This document shows, piece after piece, positions 10,861 through 23,331 of a DNA stretch of 64,000 nt (its first letter is position 1; every line of letters starts with the position of its first letter). The stretch is from Benincasa hispida. Its lineage: Eukaryota; Streptophyta; Magnoliopsida; Cucurbitales; Cucurbitaceae. The translations under genes and the position numbers were made by a program. The notes below the pieces were generated by a model, which was given only the letters and a program-made list of their open reading frames with translations, ran no database searches and was not told the DNA's origin. Location of the stretch: positions 95,367,223 to 95,431,222 of the forward strand of contig NC_052349.1 of assembly GCF_009727055.1 (NCBI RefSeq). The letters run 5' to 3'.

Positions 10861-11654
10861 ATGAGGAACTACAAAAATATTATCCAGTAATAGATAACGT
10901 TTCTTGTCCAAAAATAACTTTAATTTGCCTATAGCAACAACTGAAAAACCTTACCAGTACCGACTCGAAGAGCCAACTCTCTCTTTTGCTAGGAACTAAA
11001 TCCTTGGTAAGAAGAACTAACGTGATTAGTAGCACCTGAATCGTGAATCCAGGCAGAATCATCATTCTCTACCAAACACGTCTCCAAGACCAATAAATCA
11101 CATTTACTATCTTTAGACTTCTTCCTCTTCTGGAGAGTAGTGGGATCAGTATTAGAACCTAAATAAGCTCCAAGTTCAATTTTAGAGAATAATTCTCGTC
11201 GATGAACTTCATCAGAGTCAGCAACACTTGCTTCCTCTCTTACTCCCTTGACATTCAAGAAAGATTTGAGATTGTTTTGGGAACTAACACTACTGGTTTC
11301 TTTGTCATCCATCCTTTTGTGATCAAAAAGTAAAAACTGACATTCAAACAATTCTTGCAACGAGTCCATGATCTCACGTGCAATGACCATGTTCTCAACC
11401 CTTTTGGCAAAGGCATCAGGTATGCTAGCCAAAATGTGAAGACAGGCCAACGAGTTAGCCTTCATTCACACCTCATATGCATTACGAACATTTCGCGGTG
11501 CATCAAGGGTTGGGACTTGAGGACACTCCTCAACCATGACAAACTCGAGGTTGTTTACCACGAAATATGTTTTAATGGACTCTTTCCAATGTATGTAATC
11601 GATCAAATTAGATGAACTAACAAAAAATAATTCATGTTGCTGAAATAGAAACAC
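10861..11654 (-). pseudogene. element B: copia gag remnant and protease
   Basis: Gag N-terminus with KESIKTYFVVNNLEFVMVEECPQVP, the UBN2-like gag core of copia elements. An in-frame TGA near 11466 splits it from ILASIPDAFAKRVENMV..EIMDSLQELFE. The middle of gag, including any zinc knuckle, is deleted. The protease active site reads AWIHDSGATNHV (near 11035-11070), the D-S/T-G signature. A stop and frameshift follow, near 10985. It continues into the pre-integrase domain at lower coordinates. No ATG before a working frame is left. Confidence 0.85.
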
Positions 11655-13290
11655 ATTGATCTACAACATATTTTAGCAAATACTCTTTGAAAAACAATAT
11701 CCAATACGGTTTAGCAAAACTGAAATGAACCCGTGTGACATCTAGTTTCGCAATGACGCTTCAAAGGTTTAGGACAAAAACCACCGAAGGGTAGTCAATT
11801 TATCCCTCCTCTGAATTGAGACATTCTCAACCAATCATTAATACCAGAACAACTCTTACTCCTATAACGACTAGCCATCTTTGATTTGCTCAAGAAAACA
11901 TTAACTTGCATAACAATTTATCAGAAGTGTGACCCTTCATTTTAGGCCCTAGAGTTTTTCCCCAAGCAGCCAATCCAAAGGGAAAAAATCTGACTGGGGC
12001 AAAAACTAAAGAGACCTTATCCATTTCTGGTGTTCACCTTGATATTAACCAACTGCACAAAACCCATCCGAAGGGGGACGCTCCCAGGGCACCACAAGGG
12101 AGTGCAAAAAGATCTCACGGTGCGAACCAATGAAGAAGACTGCAAGACATGTTGACACACATCCTTCACCCACTTACTGTAAACACTCTTTTCGTCCACC
12201 TTGATATTGACTCATGCAAACACCATCCGAAGGGGGATGCTCCCAGGGCATCACGAGGCAAAGCATGAATCTCAAAGTGTGAACATTCAGGAAGAAACGT
12301 GAGTGGAATCATTAACATATCATATATATCTCTTCCTCCCACTAAATATTTTATAACTTAGGGTTTAGTTTACTTAGAAAAAACATGGCTAAGGATTTTA
12401 ACTAAGTGACTTTTTAGGTTTGCCGAAAAATAACGCTTACTTTGGAAAGTTTAACAACTTTTGATCATCATTCATTAAACTCTTTAACAAAGTCTTTGGT
12501 CAACTGTCGCATGCTTATAGCAAATCTATCTAATTCACCTTTCCAGGTAGGTTCCCAGGTAGGGGTGTTCCATTTCCGTCAGCTTAAATACCCCAGCCTA
12601 GATAGAACCAGCCTTAGACAAAAGGTCCCTTATAGATAGATTTAATACAAATTTAATCTTTTATTGAAATCAATTTAATCCTATTAAACCGATTTAAAAG
12701 ATTATACTTAGGTATCTAATCTCATTAGACCTTGAACATAGGTCTATCTCAATCCAATTTTAAAACCCTTTTAAAACATGAGTTCGCTTAAGTTTGCATG
12801 CAACTCTTAGTTCTAATTTCCATTATAACGCTTATAATAGGAAACAACCAAAACCATCCACAATGCGAAGCTACACATACAAGGCATTCATAACTTTTAC
12901 AAACAAGCCTAAGTGTCATGCTTCATGCATTGTTCATTCATTGCTACTTTTATATAACACTTATATAACAAAGGAACGAACCAAGCATACATGCTTCCAT
13001 ACACCCTTATACTATAACTCTTATAATATAAAGATGATGCATGAATATGCTTAATGCATGCATAAATATAACTCTTATATTTCATGATGCATGCACACGC
13101 TCTCTTGTAATTTCATCATGCCTTTTGCTATATTATAACGCTTATAATATATGATGCATGAATAAAGTGCATAACATTAAGGTGGGTTTTAAATCTATAT
13201 GTCATACACAATGACATATAAACCAACATACATCTCATGTACATTAATTAACGGTTGATGAACCGGGATTATTTGCCTCAAATCCTCAAA
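11655..13290 (-). other. element B: copia leader / LTR-proximal non-coding region
   Basis: No ORF of note. It is an inverted, diverged copy of the element H region at about 41,000-42,640. It holds CCCTTCGGATGG hairpins (about 12067-12090 and 12228-12250, with a weaker one near 11970) and a six-unit dyad array at 12815-13155. I could not find a PBS, so the boundary with the LTR is approximate. Confidence 0.7.
12815..13155. repeat. six TTATAA-type dyads spaced about 60 bp
   Basis: Short inverted repeats of the form TTATAA-N3-TTATAA are centred near 12831, 12893 (weak), 12960, 13020, 13073 and 13141. The inverted copy in element H has six at matching spacing (41105-41420). Confidence 0.75.
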
Positions 13291-15220
13291 AAACAAAAGC
13301 TAACTATTACAAAGCATAATGAGTCTCCGGTTCAAACAGGTGAATCGGGTCTTGAACCACCATCCGAGTGAAGAAACGCGTCTCCTTGATCGTGTAACAA
13401 ATCCTTGTGATCACCTACACGAAAGAATAAACTCTTTACTCAATCTTTTAAGAATGTTGTGTGAGCATAAACGATCGTTTAGCAATGATTGTGTACTTTT
13501 GGACTATGCGATGAAGCATGAAGGCACGTGATCGTGCAGTGTGCATCGTGCAATTCAAGCCTTAAATGATCAACTAAACGACAATGATGCAATGAAACAT
13601 AATCGTCTAAACGATCGCTGAGCAAACGTCAAGGTATCGTATACCGCGTGATCGTGTAATCAGTGACTATGCGATGAGACATGCTGAACTACACGATCAT
13701 TTAATGCACGCGCCTTTTATTAAACGATGAGCATCAAATGCTCTATGCGATCATTTACCACCAGCGTCCACACGATCGAGCAACCAACGCTACGCGATAG
13801 AGTAAACGCTAATGCTAAACGATCGTTTGTAAATACTACACGATCGGGCAGAACTTTTCTACACGATCGTTTAGCCAAATCTGGAATGTCTGGCAGTTAA
13901 CGGATGATCGATCTCATGGCTAAAGAGTTTAATCAGCTATTCACGTACTATTAGAGCTTCGAGCCATAGGTCTATAAGGTCCCCTTGGTAGCTTGGATTC
14001 AAGTTGAGAAATAGTTTTTGGGTCAGTTTAAAATGTTCAGATTGACAAGAGGGAGTTCGATTATATATGATATGATTGAACTGGTTCATTATATATGATA
14101 TGATTGACTTTATGTATGAGATACATTAATTGGAGGAAAATGGATATAAATATGATTTATATCTAGTGGAGGAGAAAACACTATGATTGATATATGATAT
14201 TAAACTATAGGTTAATGAATATAATATATTATTTATTAATTTGGCAATTATGGGATAATTGCCCGCCGTTTCTCCGTAACTGTGCATTAGTGGGAAGTTC
14301 TATTCGGTTTTCATAACTGAAGAATAAAATGAAAATTGTTTTCATTTTGCAAACAACACGGTTAATAGCTCACATAATGTTTTCATTCTATCGCTTAGTG
14401 AATTGAGAGCCTATACGATAGCTCGAGGTTACTAGACGATCGCTTAGCACCGAGCTTTTACTAAATGATCATATAGACGATCGCTTACCTTTCCCTACAT
14501 GATCATCTACCTCACCTAAACGATCAACCATCTTGTCTATACGATAGACTCACCTTTCTCCCACTTGCTTAATCGTTGTATAGGATCTCTTTTCCTTCTC
14601 TCCTCTACCAAATCTGAACAGAGCCCACTCTTTGGATTCTCACTCCGAGAATACTAAGGGTTTCAAGTGGTGGTGTCGTCCCCATATTCGTCTGTTTCGT
14701 GTGGAGTCTGTTCGTGGTAGACGATCGGGTGTTGCTGAACGATAGCTTTCCATTCCAGCGAGAGCGAGAGCATCCATTCGTGGAGAGAGCGAGATTTTCC
14801 AAGAAGAAAGTCTTCTATTGGTAAGTTTCCTTGTTCTCATGTTTATTTATCTTTAAGCATGCCGGTAATTTAGTAGTTTGATGCATATCTGTATGTGTGA
14901 ATGTAAATGTGGTAATTCTGTCATAATGTTTTTGGAAAGATCCGCTTCCGCTCAAAGGTACTCTTGTATAAGAGTTCCTTCAGTACCTAATCTCATCCAT
15001 ATACTTATAGACCTTTTTGGCTATATACTAAAACTAGATCCTCTTTTATTTCGTCACATAAAGTTAAAAGTATTCATAGTATAGCCAGGGATTTGTTTAT
15101 TGGATTTATAATAGAATGCAATATCAATAACAATTTATTGAATAAGATACTCAATGACACATTTATTGATATATAGAATATGTTAACAATATTTACGAAC
15201 TGTGAGTTTAGGACATTCCC
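13291..15220 (-). repeat. element B: copia LTR, main part
   Basis: Minus-strand LTR. Its 5' tip (TGTTGGGAATGTCCTAAAC) is split by a chromovirus-like LTR: 15216-15220 lies on this side and the last bases, ..cccaaca, lie at 18088-18095. CGATCG-core palindromes cluster at 13460-13880 and 14400-14730. The exact inner end is uncertain. The small frames near 14600-14840 have no recognisable domain. Confidence 0.72.
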
Positions 15221-18087
15221 TGTCACACCCCATTTCAGATTTCCCTTCTAACCTACAACGAAGCGTGAAGACGTTAAACATCACTCCTTTCTATGACATC
15301 TCACGTCCCAATTCTTAACATATCTCGTACTCAAGATCAAACCCAGACTTCCAAACCTATTTCCAAAAATAATCTATGTTCATTGAGAGAGTTTAGGAAT
15401 TTGATTCAATTTAAATCACAATACTGTTTAAAGAAATTTACTGACCAACAGTAAGGATTATTTTGAACAAAATCTCCCATGACATGTAACTCACAAGTTC
15501 TAGCTATTCTGAAATACTCTCAAATACATGCACAAACAATACAATAGATGTTTAACAACACTAGTGGCGTTTGACGGCTCAGCAGGCACCAGGAACTTGT
15601 CTCTACCTGGGGGTGGGGAAAAACATAAAACATGGAAAGCATGAGCTAACACCCAGTGAGTTGTAGTTTAATATAAACATAAGCTATCGCTTTCTAAATC
15701 ATCAATAAAGTTTATCAAATCATTCATCAAAACATTGGTATAAAAGATTCAACATCTCAAACACGTGCTAGTAAAAAAAGTGGCATGATCAACTTTCATA
15801 AGCACATTATAAAGCATTCAATCGTTATCAGAAAACCACACCAACTTTGTACCCAAATACTCATTTACAATGGCTGGTTACTCTAGACAAAGAATGCCCC
15901 CCGTGGTGTAAACCAAATCACAAGGTCATATGTGCACGCAGAGCTACCTCAAGGCTTAGGCATAGATACACACCACAGGCCCAGGTTACTCTGGACTCCC
16001 CAGTAAACTCTGGCCACATCTAACCCCAGTAGCCCCCTGATCGCTTGAGCAATGCTTGTGAAACACATTCAAGTAACACGGGATAATAACCATCTCTCGG
16101 GTACAAGAATTAATAGTTTAAAACCACTTCCACAAACATTCAGCATTTTTAAATTCAACATCAAGAGATTTTCATATAAAACCATACAAGTCACAATTGT
16201 GTAAACTCTGGTTACAAACTACATTGTCATAAAACAGGCTCATATAAACCAATGAGAGTTCAGAAATCCTAATTTAAACATTTTTGAAATATTAGTCAAG
16301 TAAAACAGATCATGCCATCACATTTCATAAATCATAGCATACTATTATATATAATTACTTTCTATATCAAAACATTCAAAAGTAAACCACTCACTGTTAA
16401 CCAGCTCCTCCTCATAATTTTGGTTTCTCCATCTCCCGTTTATCCTGAAATTATATTGATAATCCTCTAGTTATCCTTCACATGACCATAATCAAATTAT
16501 TTGAAAATTAATCTTCAAGTGTAATGAATTTCACTTAAACTTTTCTCAAATCCCTAATTTGATCCAAGGTTGACTTTGCTTTGTAATTTGATCCTTCAAT
16601 TGCTCTAAAATTAACTCAAGACCTTAAAATTAATCTTCAATAAAAACTAATTCTATTCCAATTTTCCTTAATTTTTTCATTAATCCTAATTAGGGTTTAC
16701 TTCAAATTAACCCCTTAATCAACTTCAAAGTTGACCTAGGATCCCAATTTCTTCTAATTGCAGGTTTAAGGTATCATAACAATACCAATTGGATCCCTAA
16801 TTATGCTTGAGAACACCTTAATTAACCTAAAATTGATTTTCCAGCTTTTAATGACGGACAATAGATGACAGACAGAAGTCAAACCAGGAAAGTCAACTCT
16901 TTCTTCAACATCTAGCCCAAAAATTTCCAAATTTTATTTCTATTTTTCTGGTGAATGTTTCAGACTTAAATTCATCATTTTCCGGCAATTTAAAGCTTAA
17001 TTAGCCTATACAAACCTTTTACCCATCCTCTTAATTAACATACCTCAAATTTTTGACATCCGAATTGCCCTAGAACTCCCGGAATCGACCAATCTTTCCA
17101 CAGTGCCCCTATTTTTCTGGCGAGAAGTTGCAGAATTTTCAGAACTTAAAATCAGAAATTTCAACCAATAAAGATCAAATAAAAGACCATATAACTCTAG
17201 AAGAACCTTGTAAGTAACTTACCTTTAAAGTTGGAGCTTCGAATTAGCCTCTAACTCAACAAATTTGCTAAAAACCCGAGCATCCTCTGTTTTCGCGATA
17301 ACTCTAGTGCCACTATTTTTCTTTGCTTTCCTTACTTATTCAGCCAAATTTTTTCAAATAAAGCCTCCTAAGAGCTTCTTCTTTACTTACTCTTTAATTT
17401 GGTTGCATTTTGTCTAATTTTCCTTCACAAGAACGACCCTAATTTAGAAAAAAACTTTTTCCTTTTCTTCGGTCGAGCAAACTCAAAAAAATTCGAAATT
17501 CCCTTTTTCTCTTCATTTTCCAGCTTCAATTTCCAGTTTAACACGTGCCCAGATGATTAATCCTTAACCTCAAAGCCATCCAATAAGAAGTTTCAATAGA
17601 AAGCACCTTAATTTTTCCAAAATCTCTCAAATTCTCGTTTTCCCTCTTCCTCTCGGTTCTCATCATTTTCCCTTAATTTCCTTTAATTTCCAGCACATTT
17701 ATGCCAATAAGTCTTAAACAAGTCAAATTTACTTTTAAAACTAAGAAATTATCAAAATTTCAACACTTTTCAAAATGTTGACTTTTTTAACTTTGACTTT
17801 GACTATTTGACTGTTGACTTTTACAATTGACTTTGACCTGTCCCGAGCATGCCAAATTCATCATCGAATTTACTTTACATGATTAAGTAGGCTCGTTACC
17901 TCAAATTATTCCTTCAATCCTTATTTCCTCTTCCTAAATGAAACAAACGTCAGTCCAAACCATTTTATTTTCAATTATAAATCTTAACAAGAGATCCATA
18001 TCAAACTTTATCTTTGGTTCCCGAGTTCAATCTCAATTATATGCTTCCTAATATTCCAAGAAATAGTAGAAGAAGAGAGGGCTTACA
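15221..18087 (+). mobile_element. solo chromovirus-like LTR (2.87 kb)
   Basis: Starts TGTCACACCCC and ends ..GGCTTACA. Direct repeats TTCCC lie at 15216-15220 and 18088-18092, a perfect 5 bp target duplication. Removing it restores a contiguous copia LTR start, which confirms the borders. Sequence such as 'ccagtgagttg..' near 15650 resembles LTRs of plant chromoviruses (Tekay/Del type), an assignment from memory. No gag or pol is present, so it is a solo LTR. Confidence 0.88.
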
Positions 18088-18095
18088 TTCCCAAC
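18088..18095 (-). repeat. element B copia LTR tip beyond the solo LTR
   Basis: TTCCCAACA read on the minus strand gives TGTTGGGAA, the missing start of the copia LTR at 13291-15220. It marks the outer border of element B, inserted in the RT at 18096. Confidence 0.8.
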
Positions 18096-18476
18096 ATTCC
18101 TCGTGCTGTACATGCATGATATTCTACTCATTGGGAATGATGTAGGTTTTCTAACTGATGTAAATAAATGGTTGGCCACCCAATTACAAATGAATGATTT
18201 GGGAGAGACGCAGTTTGTTTCAAGGATTCAAATCATCAAGGATCATAAGAACAAAAGGTTGGCCTTATTCGATGCACAATTCCAATAAATGTTTATTACC
18301 TTTTAGGCCTAGAATTGTATTATCTAAGGATTATCAATCCAATCCTCAAGTAGATATCAATCCAATCCAATCCAGGATTAGATCACTTGATAGTTGTCAA
18401 AACAATCCTCAAGTACCTTTAGAGAACGAGGGACTATATGTTTGTGTATGGAGATAAGGATTTGATCCTTACAGGT
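18096..18476 (+). pseudogene. element C: copia RT / RNase H remnant
   Basis: Plus-strand copia RT starting FLVLYMHDILLIGNDVGFL. The catalytic YVDD is YMHD here, so the first Asp is lost. It continues DVNKWLATQLQMNDLGETQFV to a stop near 18287. A decayed, rearranged stretch leads to YGDKDLILTG near 18450, the segment at the start of RNase H. The 5' part of the gene is displaced by element B. Element J has the same segments in better condition (44119-44540, 42960-43110). Confidence 0.8.
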
Positions 18477-20266
18477 GTTAGCCCTTGTCCCTTTTCCTTT
18501 AGTTTATGCTTAGGATTAACCTAAAAAAGTGAGCTTAGTATGTACCTAAATGGATAACTTGGATTGTATGACCTAAGAAATTTTTTATGCTAAATGTTGA
18601 AGTTAAAGTTGGAAAATATTTGACAAATTCAAGTTCTTTTAGAAATTTATTAATACTTGTTATTGTTGAAGCATCTTATTATGATTGGGCACTTACCTAG
18701 TGAATAGGAGTTGTGTTTGGCTAAGTATTACAAAGAAAGAAAGAACAAAATTTTGTGGAAAATACAAGTTAGCTGAAAGGGGAGTTAGATTAATTTTGCT
18801 TGGAAAATCATTTTGGATTAATTTCCTAAAATCTAAATTAATTTAGTTTAATAGGTTATTTAGGACTGTAAAGGATAAGGAAAAATGAATAAAAGCTACG
18901 TAGTAAGTCAAGCAAGCAGCTGGTTGGATGGTTTTGATTGGAGGAAAAACTGTGTAGCTTCAGCCAAAAACTTAAGGTCTGAAGAATGCGATGGTTCTCC
19001 CAAACCACTCATGCAAAAGCTTCCATTTTTTAATGAAATTAAAACTTATTGAGTTGTGAGTTTAACCAGGGGCTGCCGAAGTGAATTGAAGTTGGAAAAG
19101 TGGAGAAATCGTGAACATAGTAAAGGTTGTCTGTAAAACTGGAAAATTTGAGCAAAGTATAGTGCATAAGAGATTATGAGTTGAAGGTTTATTAACATAT
19201 TTCATGAAGGTAGTATGTGCAAATTCTCTTTAAGTTGGGTTAAAATATGGTTAAAATTAAACTAGTGTTTTCTCGAACAAGATAGTAGTAGGCCAGCCAC
19301 CCCCCCCCCTACTCCACTAGGCTACTAGCCCAACGCACCTCCTGTCGTGCCAGTGCCCCCAGCGTGCCTCAGTCCACCCAACCCTACATACCCATGGCTA
19401 GTCTCGCCCACCCATGGCCACATCTAGCGCTCATGCCCATTTTTAGTGCCCAATTGCTTGTTTTTTAGCATTTTGGTTGTTGGTGAGCATTTTTGAAGCA
19501 CAATTAGAATTTTCTTGATATTTTGACCCTAAAATGAATGTTATTGAATTAAAAAGTGATTTTTGGGCTATTTTGGGTAATTTGAGAAAAATGGACTTAA
19601 GGAGAAAAATGTGAATGTTTAGGTGTTAAAATGAGTTCAATTATTCACATTGAATCACTAAGGGCAGTTTAGGATTAATTTGACTTCTTCTGAGTGTTTA
19701 GTAACCTTGGGATTTTATTTCATGTCAAATTGAGATTGAAAAGGCTTATAACCCGAGGACCTCGTGCTAGTGATTGTGAGTGGTTTATTTTTTAATGTTT
19801 TGATATAGAAAGTAACTATATATGATAGTGTGCTATGATTTAAGAAATGTGGTGGCATGATTTGTTTCACTTAACTAATATTTCAAGAATGTTTAAATCA
19901 TGATTTCTAAACTCTCATTAGTTTTATAAGAGCTTGATTTATCAAAATGTAGTTTGGAATTAGAGTTTACATAATTGTGATTTGTATGGTTTTATATGAA
20001 AACCTCTTGATCGTGGATTTAAGGTTGTTGAATGGTTGTAGAAGTGGTTTCGAACTACTGAATTTTATATCTGAAAGATGGTTATTTTCCCATGCTACTT
20101 GAATATGTTTCAATAGCATCACTCAGGCGATCAGGGGACTACTGGGGTCAGATGTGGCCATAGTATACCGGGAAGTCCAGAAGAACCTACGCCTATAGTG
20201 CCACCCAAGCTATCAAGGACCTACACCGGGGTCAGATGTGGCTAGAGCATACTGAGGAGTCTAGAG
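18477..20266 (-). repeat. decayed chromovirus-like LTR, minus strand
   Basis: Bases about 19740-20266 are an inverted, diverged copy of 15950-16430, with shared tracts such as 'ggggtcagatgtgg' and 'catgatttgttt'. Bases 18477-19740 are AT-rich and probably belong to the same LTR, but I cannot align them by eye. A poly-C run lies near 19301-19311. No gene is seen. Confidence 0.55.
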
Positions 20267-22102
20267 TGTCATACCCCCTCCCTAGCCTTAACCCCCAAGA
20301 CTGGGAAGGGAGCGTAAGGGTAAACCAGTAGTATTCCAAGACAACATTTAAATTTAACATCCCCCCCATATCTATTAAGGATTTCCAACATGTTTACAAC
20401 ACTCTATCTATCTTTCATACACAAAGTTTAATTTCCTATATTATTTATTACATGATCCGAGCCGTGCCCTGAGAATTTACCAAGTCTTGGTGTGATGGTG
20501 TTAGTAGACTCCTCCTTGAACGCTCCGCTTTGCTACCTGGGGGGGGTGGGATATAAGAAAACATTTGGAAGAGTGTGAGCTACTAAGCCCAGTGAGTGGT
20601 TCTTTTAAAATAATAATCACTTTGTAAATCATATTTTTGGGAAATCAATCACATAATCATAATTCCAGTATAATTTATGCATGATCATGTATATGTTCAT
20701 CCAATCAACATCCTCTAGTCCCATGCTATACGTGGCATGCTCATATCATGGACACATTATCAATCATCATAACTTTTTATGGAAACGTTCCTATAACCCA
20801 CTTTTTTCGCCAATGTGCACACCGACAATTCTTTATCCCACTAGTCATGCTTAGGTAATTGACTATATTTTCCACCATTCTTCACCGACTATTATTTCCC
20901 ACCGACCAAGGCCGACTATATTTTCCTGCCAAGCACCTTTTGTTAAGCATGCTAACTATATAATCTGGGTATAATCTCAGTTTCCATAGCAATTCACAAA
21001 CAATATCATGGCAATCACAATAACATCATAAGCACGTATTTTTCACTTACATATGCATTTATTCACATATCAAAGCAAAAAGCTAAGTAAACACTCATCG
21101 TCAGCAAGTTTTTCCACTAAAATCACCTTCAGACTACCTTCTTGAGAATTCCTCCATATCAATGGAAATTCTTCAACTAATACTTATTATATCAATAAAT
21201 AGTGTCAAACTTAGCCAAAATATCATTATATATTGAAAATACTAGCTTACCCTACTCAAAATTAGCCAAAATACCAAAGTTAGCCTCTTTAGAGGTTATT
21301 TGGACCGAGATAGGCAGCTGGGCATTGGGCAGTAGGCAGAGTGGGCGTGCTGTGCCACACAGGGGCTGGCGCGTTCAGGCGTGCACTGGGCGTGATGTGC
21401 CGCACAGGGAAGGCAGCTACGTTGGGCTGGCGCACGGGATGCGTCGAGCGATGCGCGCGCGGACAGACGGATGGACGCAGTGCTGCATCTGTCTCTTATA
21501 CACATCTAGATGTGTATAAGAGACAGGGGTGTGGGCTGGCTGTGCGTCCGGCTGACTCAATGTCTCACCAACGCAACCTTGTTTCTTTTGATCTCCAATC
21601 AACTTGGCAGCCTAATAACTCAAACGTCACTCTCTAAATATGCTCTCAACACACGATTTAGGTGCTGGTATGAATAACTTCCCTTTGCCCAACTCCCCTA
21701 TTTATAGCCATTTCAAACTCACCCCATGTTGACAACACAACTCCTATTTGTCTCACTTTGGAGCTGCCAACATTCAGTCTACCCAACCTATCCTTAGCAT
21801 AGCCTTGAGTTGTTCTCCTTCCAGCTTGCCAGCCAAAATCCATTTTGTTGCATGAAATCTCCTTCACCCACCTCATGCTTGGATGATAAGACTTCAATTT
21901 GCATGAAATCTCCTTTAGCCACCTCCTACTTGAATTTTATGTAATCTTTCTTTTGCCACCGAAATCCCTTAAATACCTCACATATTTCTCTACTTAAATT
22001 ATTTTAAGTCTTATATTCATAAACCCTTGGCATTCTCCCTTGAATTTTTCCATCAATTAGCTTCACCTTTTATCCTTAACGCATAGCAACTCACCTTTCA
22101 TG
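20267..22102 (+). repeat. second chromovirus-like LTR, approximate
   Basis: Begins TGTCATACCCCCTCCC at the point where the previous LTR stops, and carries the 'acctgggggggg..gggatataagaaaacat' and 'cccagtgagtggt' blocks typical of this LTR type. The 3' end is not resolved and no target duplication was found. It contains a GC-rich block (21290-21560) and a sequencing-adapter junction. Confidence 0.5.
21489..21526. other. Nextera transposase adapter junction (artefact)
   Basis: CTGTCTCTTATACACATCT followed directly by AGATGTGTATAAGAGACAG: two 19 bp Tn5 mosaic ends head to head, exactly the Nextera mate-pair circularisation junction. It is library DNA and not genome. The flanks may not be adjacent in the organism. 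Confidence 0.97.
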
Positions 22103-22675
22103 TTACCATCGACAAATTTATGTTACAATCGACGGGCTGGTTACAATCGACAAATTTATGTTACCAGTCGATTTCATCATCTTAGATTACGAAGCCGACA
22201 AAAATGTGCCAATCATCGTGGGGCGACCATTTTTATCAATCGGTCGTGCCCAGATCGATGTGCACAAAGGAGAGATCACGTTGAGCGTGAATGGACAAAA
22301 GCTCAAGTTCGACATTATCTATGCCATGAAGTATCCTGACGAAGAAGACCTGAATGAATCTGATGACGACCAGAGTTTGAATGAAAAAGAGAAGCCTGAA
22401 GACGAAAACGAAGATGAGGATGCGAGTGCATCCATTGTTGCATGCAATGCGATCATCGAAAAAACAAACAAGGAAGATAAGATGATCGCAACCCAAGAAG
22501 AAGAGCTGACAGTAAATGAAGAAAGAAAAAAAATGCAACCGTCCTTAAAACAACCACAAATACTAGAGGTGAAGACCCTGCCTAACCACCTAAAGTATGT
22601 GTTTCTGGGGTAGAATGAAAAGCTACCGGTAATTATTTCCTCTGAACTTAATGAAGATTAAGAGAATGCGCTAAT
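22103..22675 (+). pseudogene. element F: protease C-terminal part and linker to RT
   Basis: The frame reads DKFMLPVDFIILDYEADKNVPIIVGRPFL, the segment after the catalytic site of a retroviral-type aspartic protease. The DLGAS site itself, seen in element G near 36390, is missing upstream. A charged linker rich in Glu and Asp follows (DEEDLNESDDDQS.. to about 22500), then VKTLPNHLKYVFLG and a stop at 22611-22613. More stops lie near 22660. At the 5' border a 19 bp word is doubled (22108-22126, 22146-22164). Confidence 0.85.
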
Positions 22676-23331
22676 GAGCATTCTGAGAAATATGTGCGAG
22701 CAATTGGCTGGATGCTCGCAGACATTCGAGGAATTAGCCCCGCATACTATATGCATAAAAGACAGCATTGGGTTAGCCCCGTGCAGTGCGTGCCGAAAAA
22801 AGGTGGGATGACAGTAGTCCCCAATGCAAATAACGAGCTGATATCGCAAAAGACCATCACTGGATGGCGTATTTACATGGACTACCACAAGCTGAATGCG
22901 ACAACGAAGAAAGATCATTTCCTTTTACCTTTCATTGACCAAATACTGGATCGGCTAGCTAGAAATGACTTCTACTGCTTTCTGGATGGGTATGTCGGTT
23001 ATAATCAGATAATGATTGCTCTCGAAGATCAGGAAAAGACAACATTCACCTGCCCATATGGAACTTTTTCTTTTTGCCACATGTTGTTCGACCTCTACAA
23101 TGCGCCGAGCAACTTTTTCCAAAGGTGCATGATGGCCATCTTTTCAGAATATCTTGAAGACTCTGTTGAAATATTTATGGATGACTTCTCTGTATATAGG
23201 CACACATACGAAGTCTGTCTTGCCAACTTGGAGAAGATATTGAAAAGATATGAGGAGACGAATCTCTTACTCAACTGGGAAAAAGGCCATTTTATGGTGA
23301 AGGAAGGAATTTTGTTGGGGCAAAAAATATC
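22676..23331 (+). pseudogene. element F: reverse transcriptase
   Basis: Ty3/gypsy RT. Visible segments: VVPNANNELISQKTITGWRI, MDYHKLNATTKKDHF, PFIDQILDRLARNDFYCFLDGYVGYNQI, FTCPYGTFSFCHMLFDL, FQRCMMAIFSEYLEDSVEIFMDDFSVY. The FMDD box keeps both catalytic Asp; the upstream FLDGYVGY Asp is also present. About 30 residues before VPKKGGMTVV look rearranged. The frame runs to LLGQKIS, where a solo LTR-E interrupts it at 23332. It is the least damaged RT core in the window. Confidence 0.9.

Noticed and set aside
12794..13054. 86-residue plus-strand frame in the dyad region
   Set aside because: Non-coding copia leader; the frame is not kept in the inverted copy at 41,000.
12815..13155. CRISPR-like array (short dyads at 60 bp steps)
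   Set aside because: Plant retrotransposon context, imperfect repeats and AT-rich dyads; no repeat-spacer identity.
21489..21526. A perfect 38 bp palindrome as a natural regulatory or terminator hairpin
   Set aside because: Its sequence is exactly the Tn5 mosaic end pair used in Nextera libraries.
21202..21637. Overlapping frames around 21202-21637 on both strands
   Set aside because: They are created by the Nextera adapter palindrome inside a GC-rich patch.
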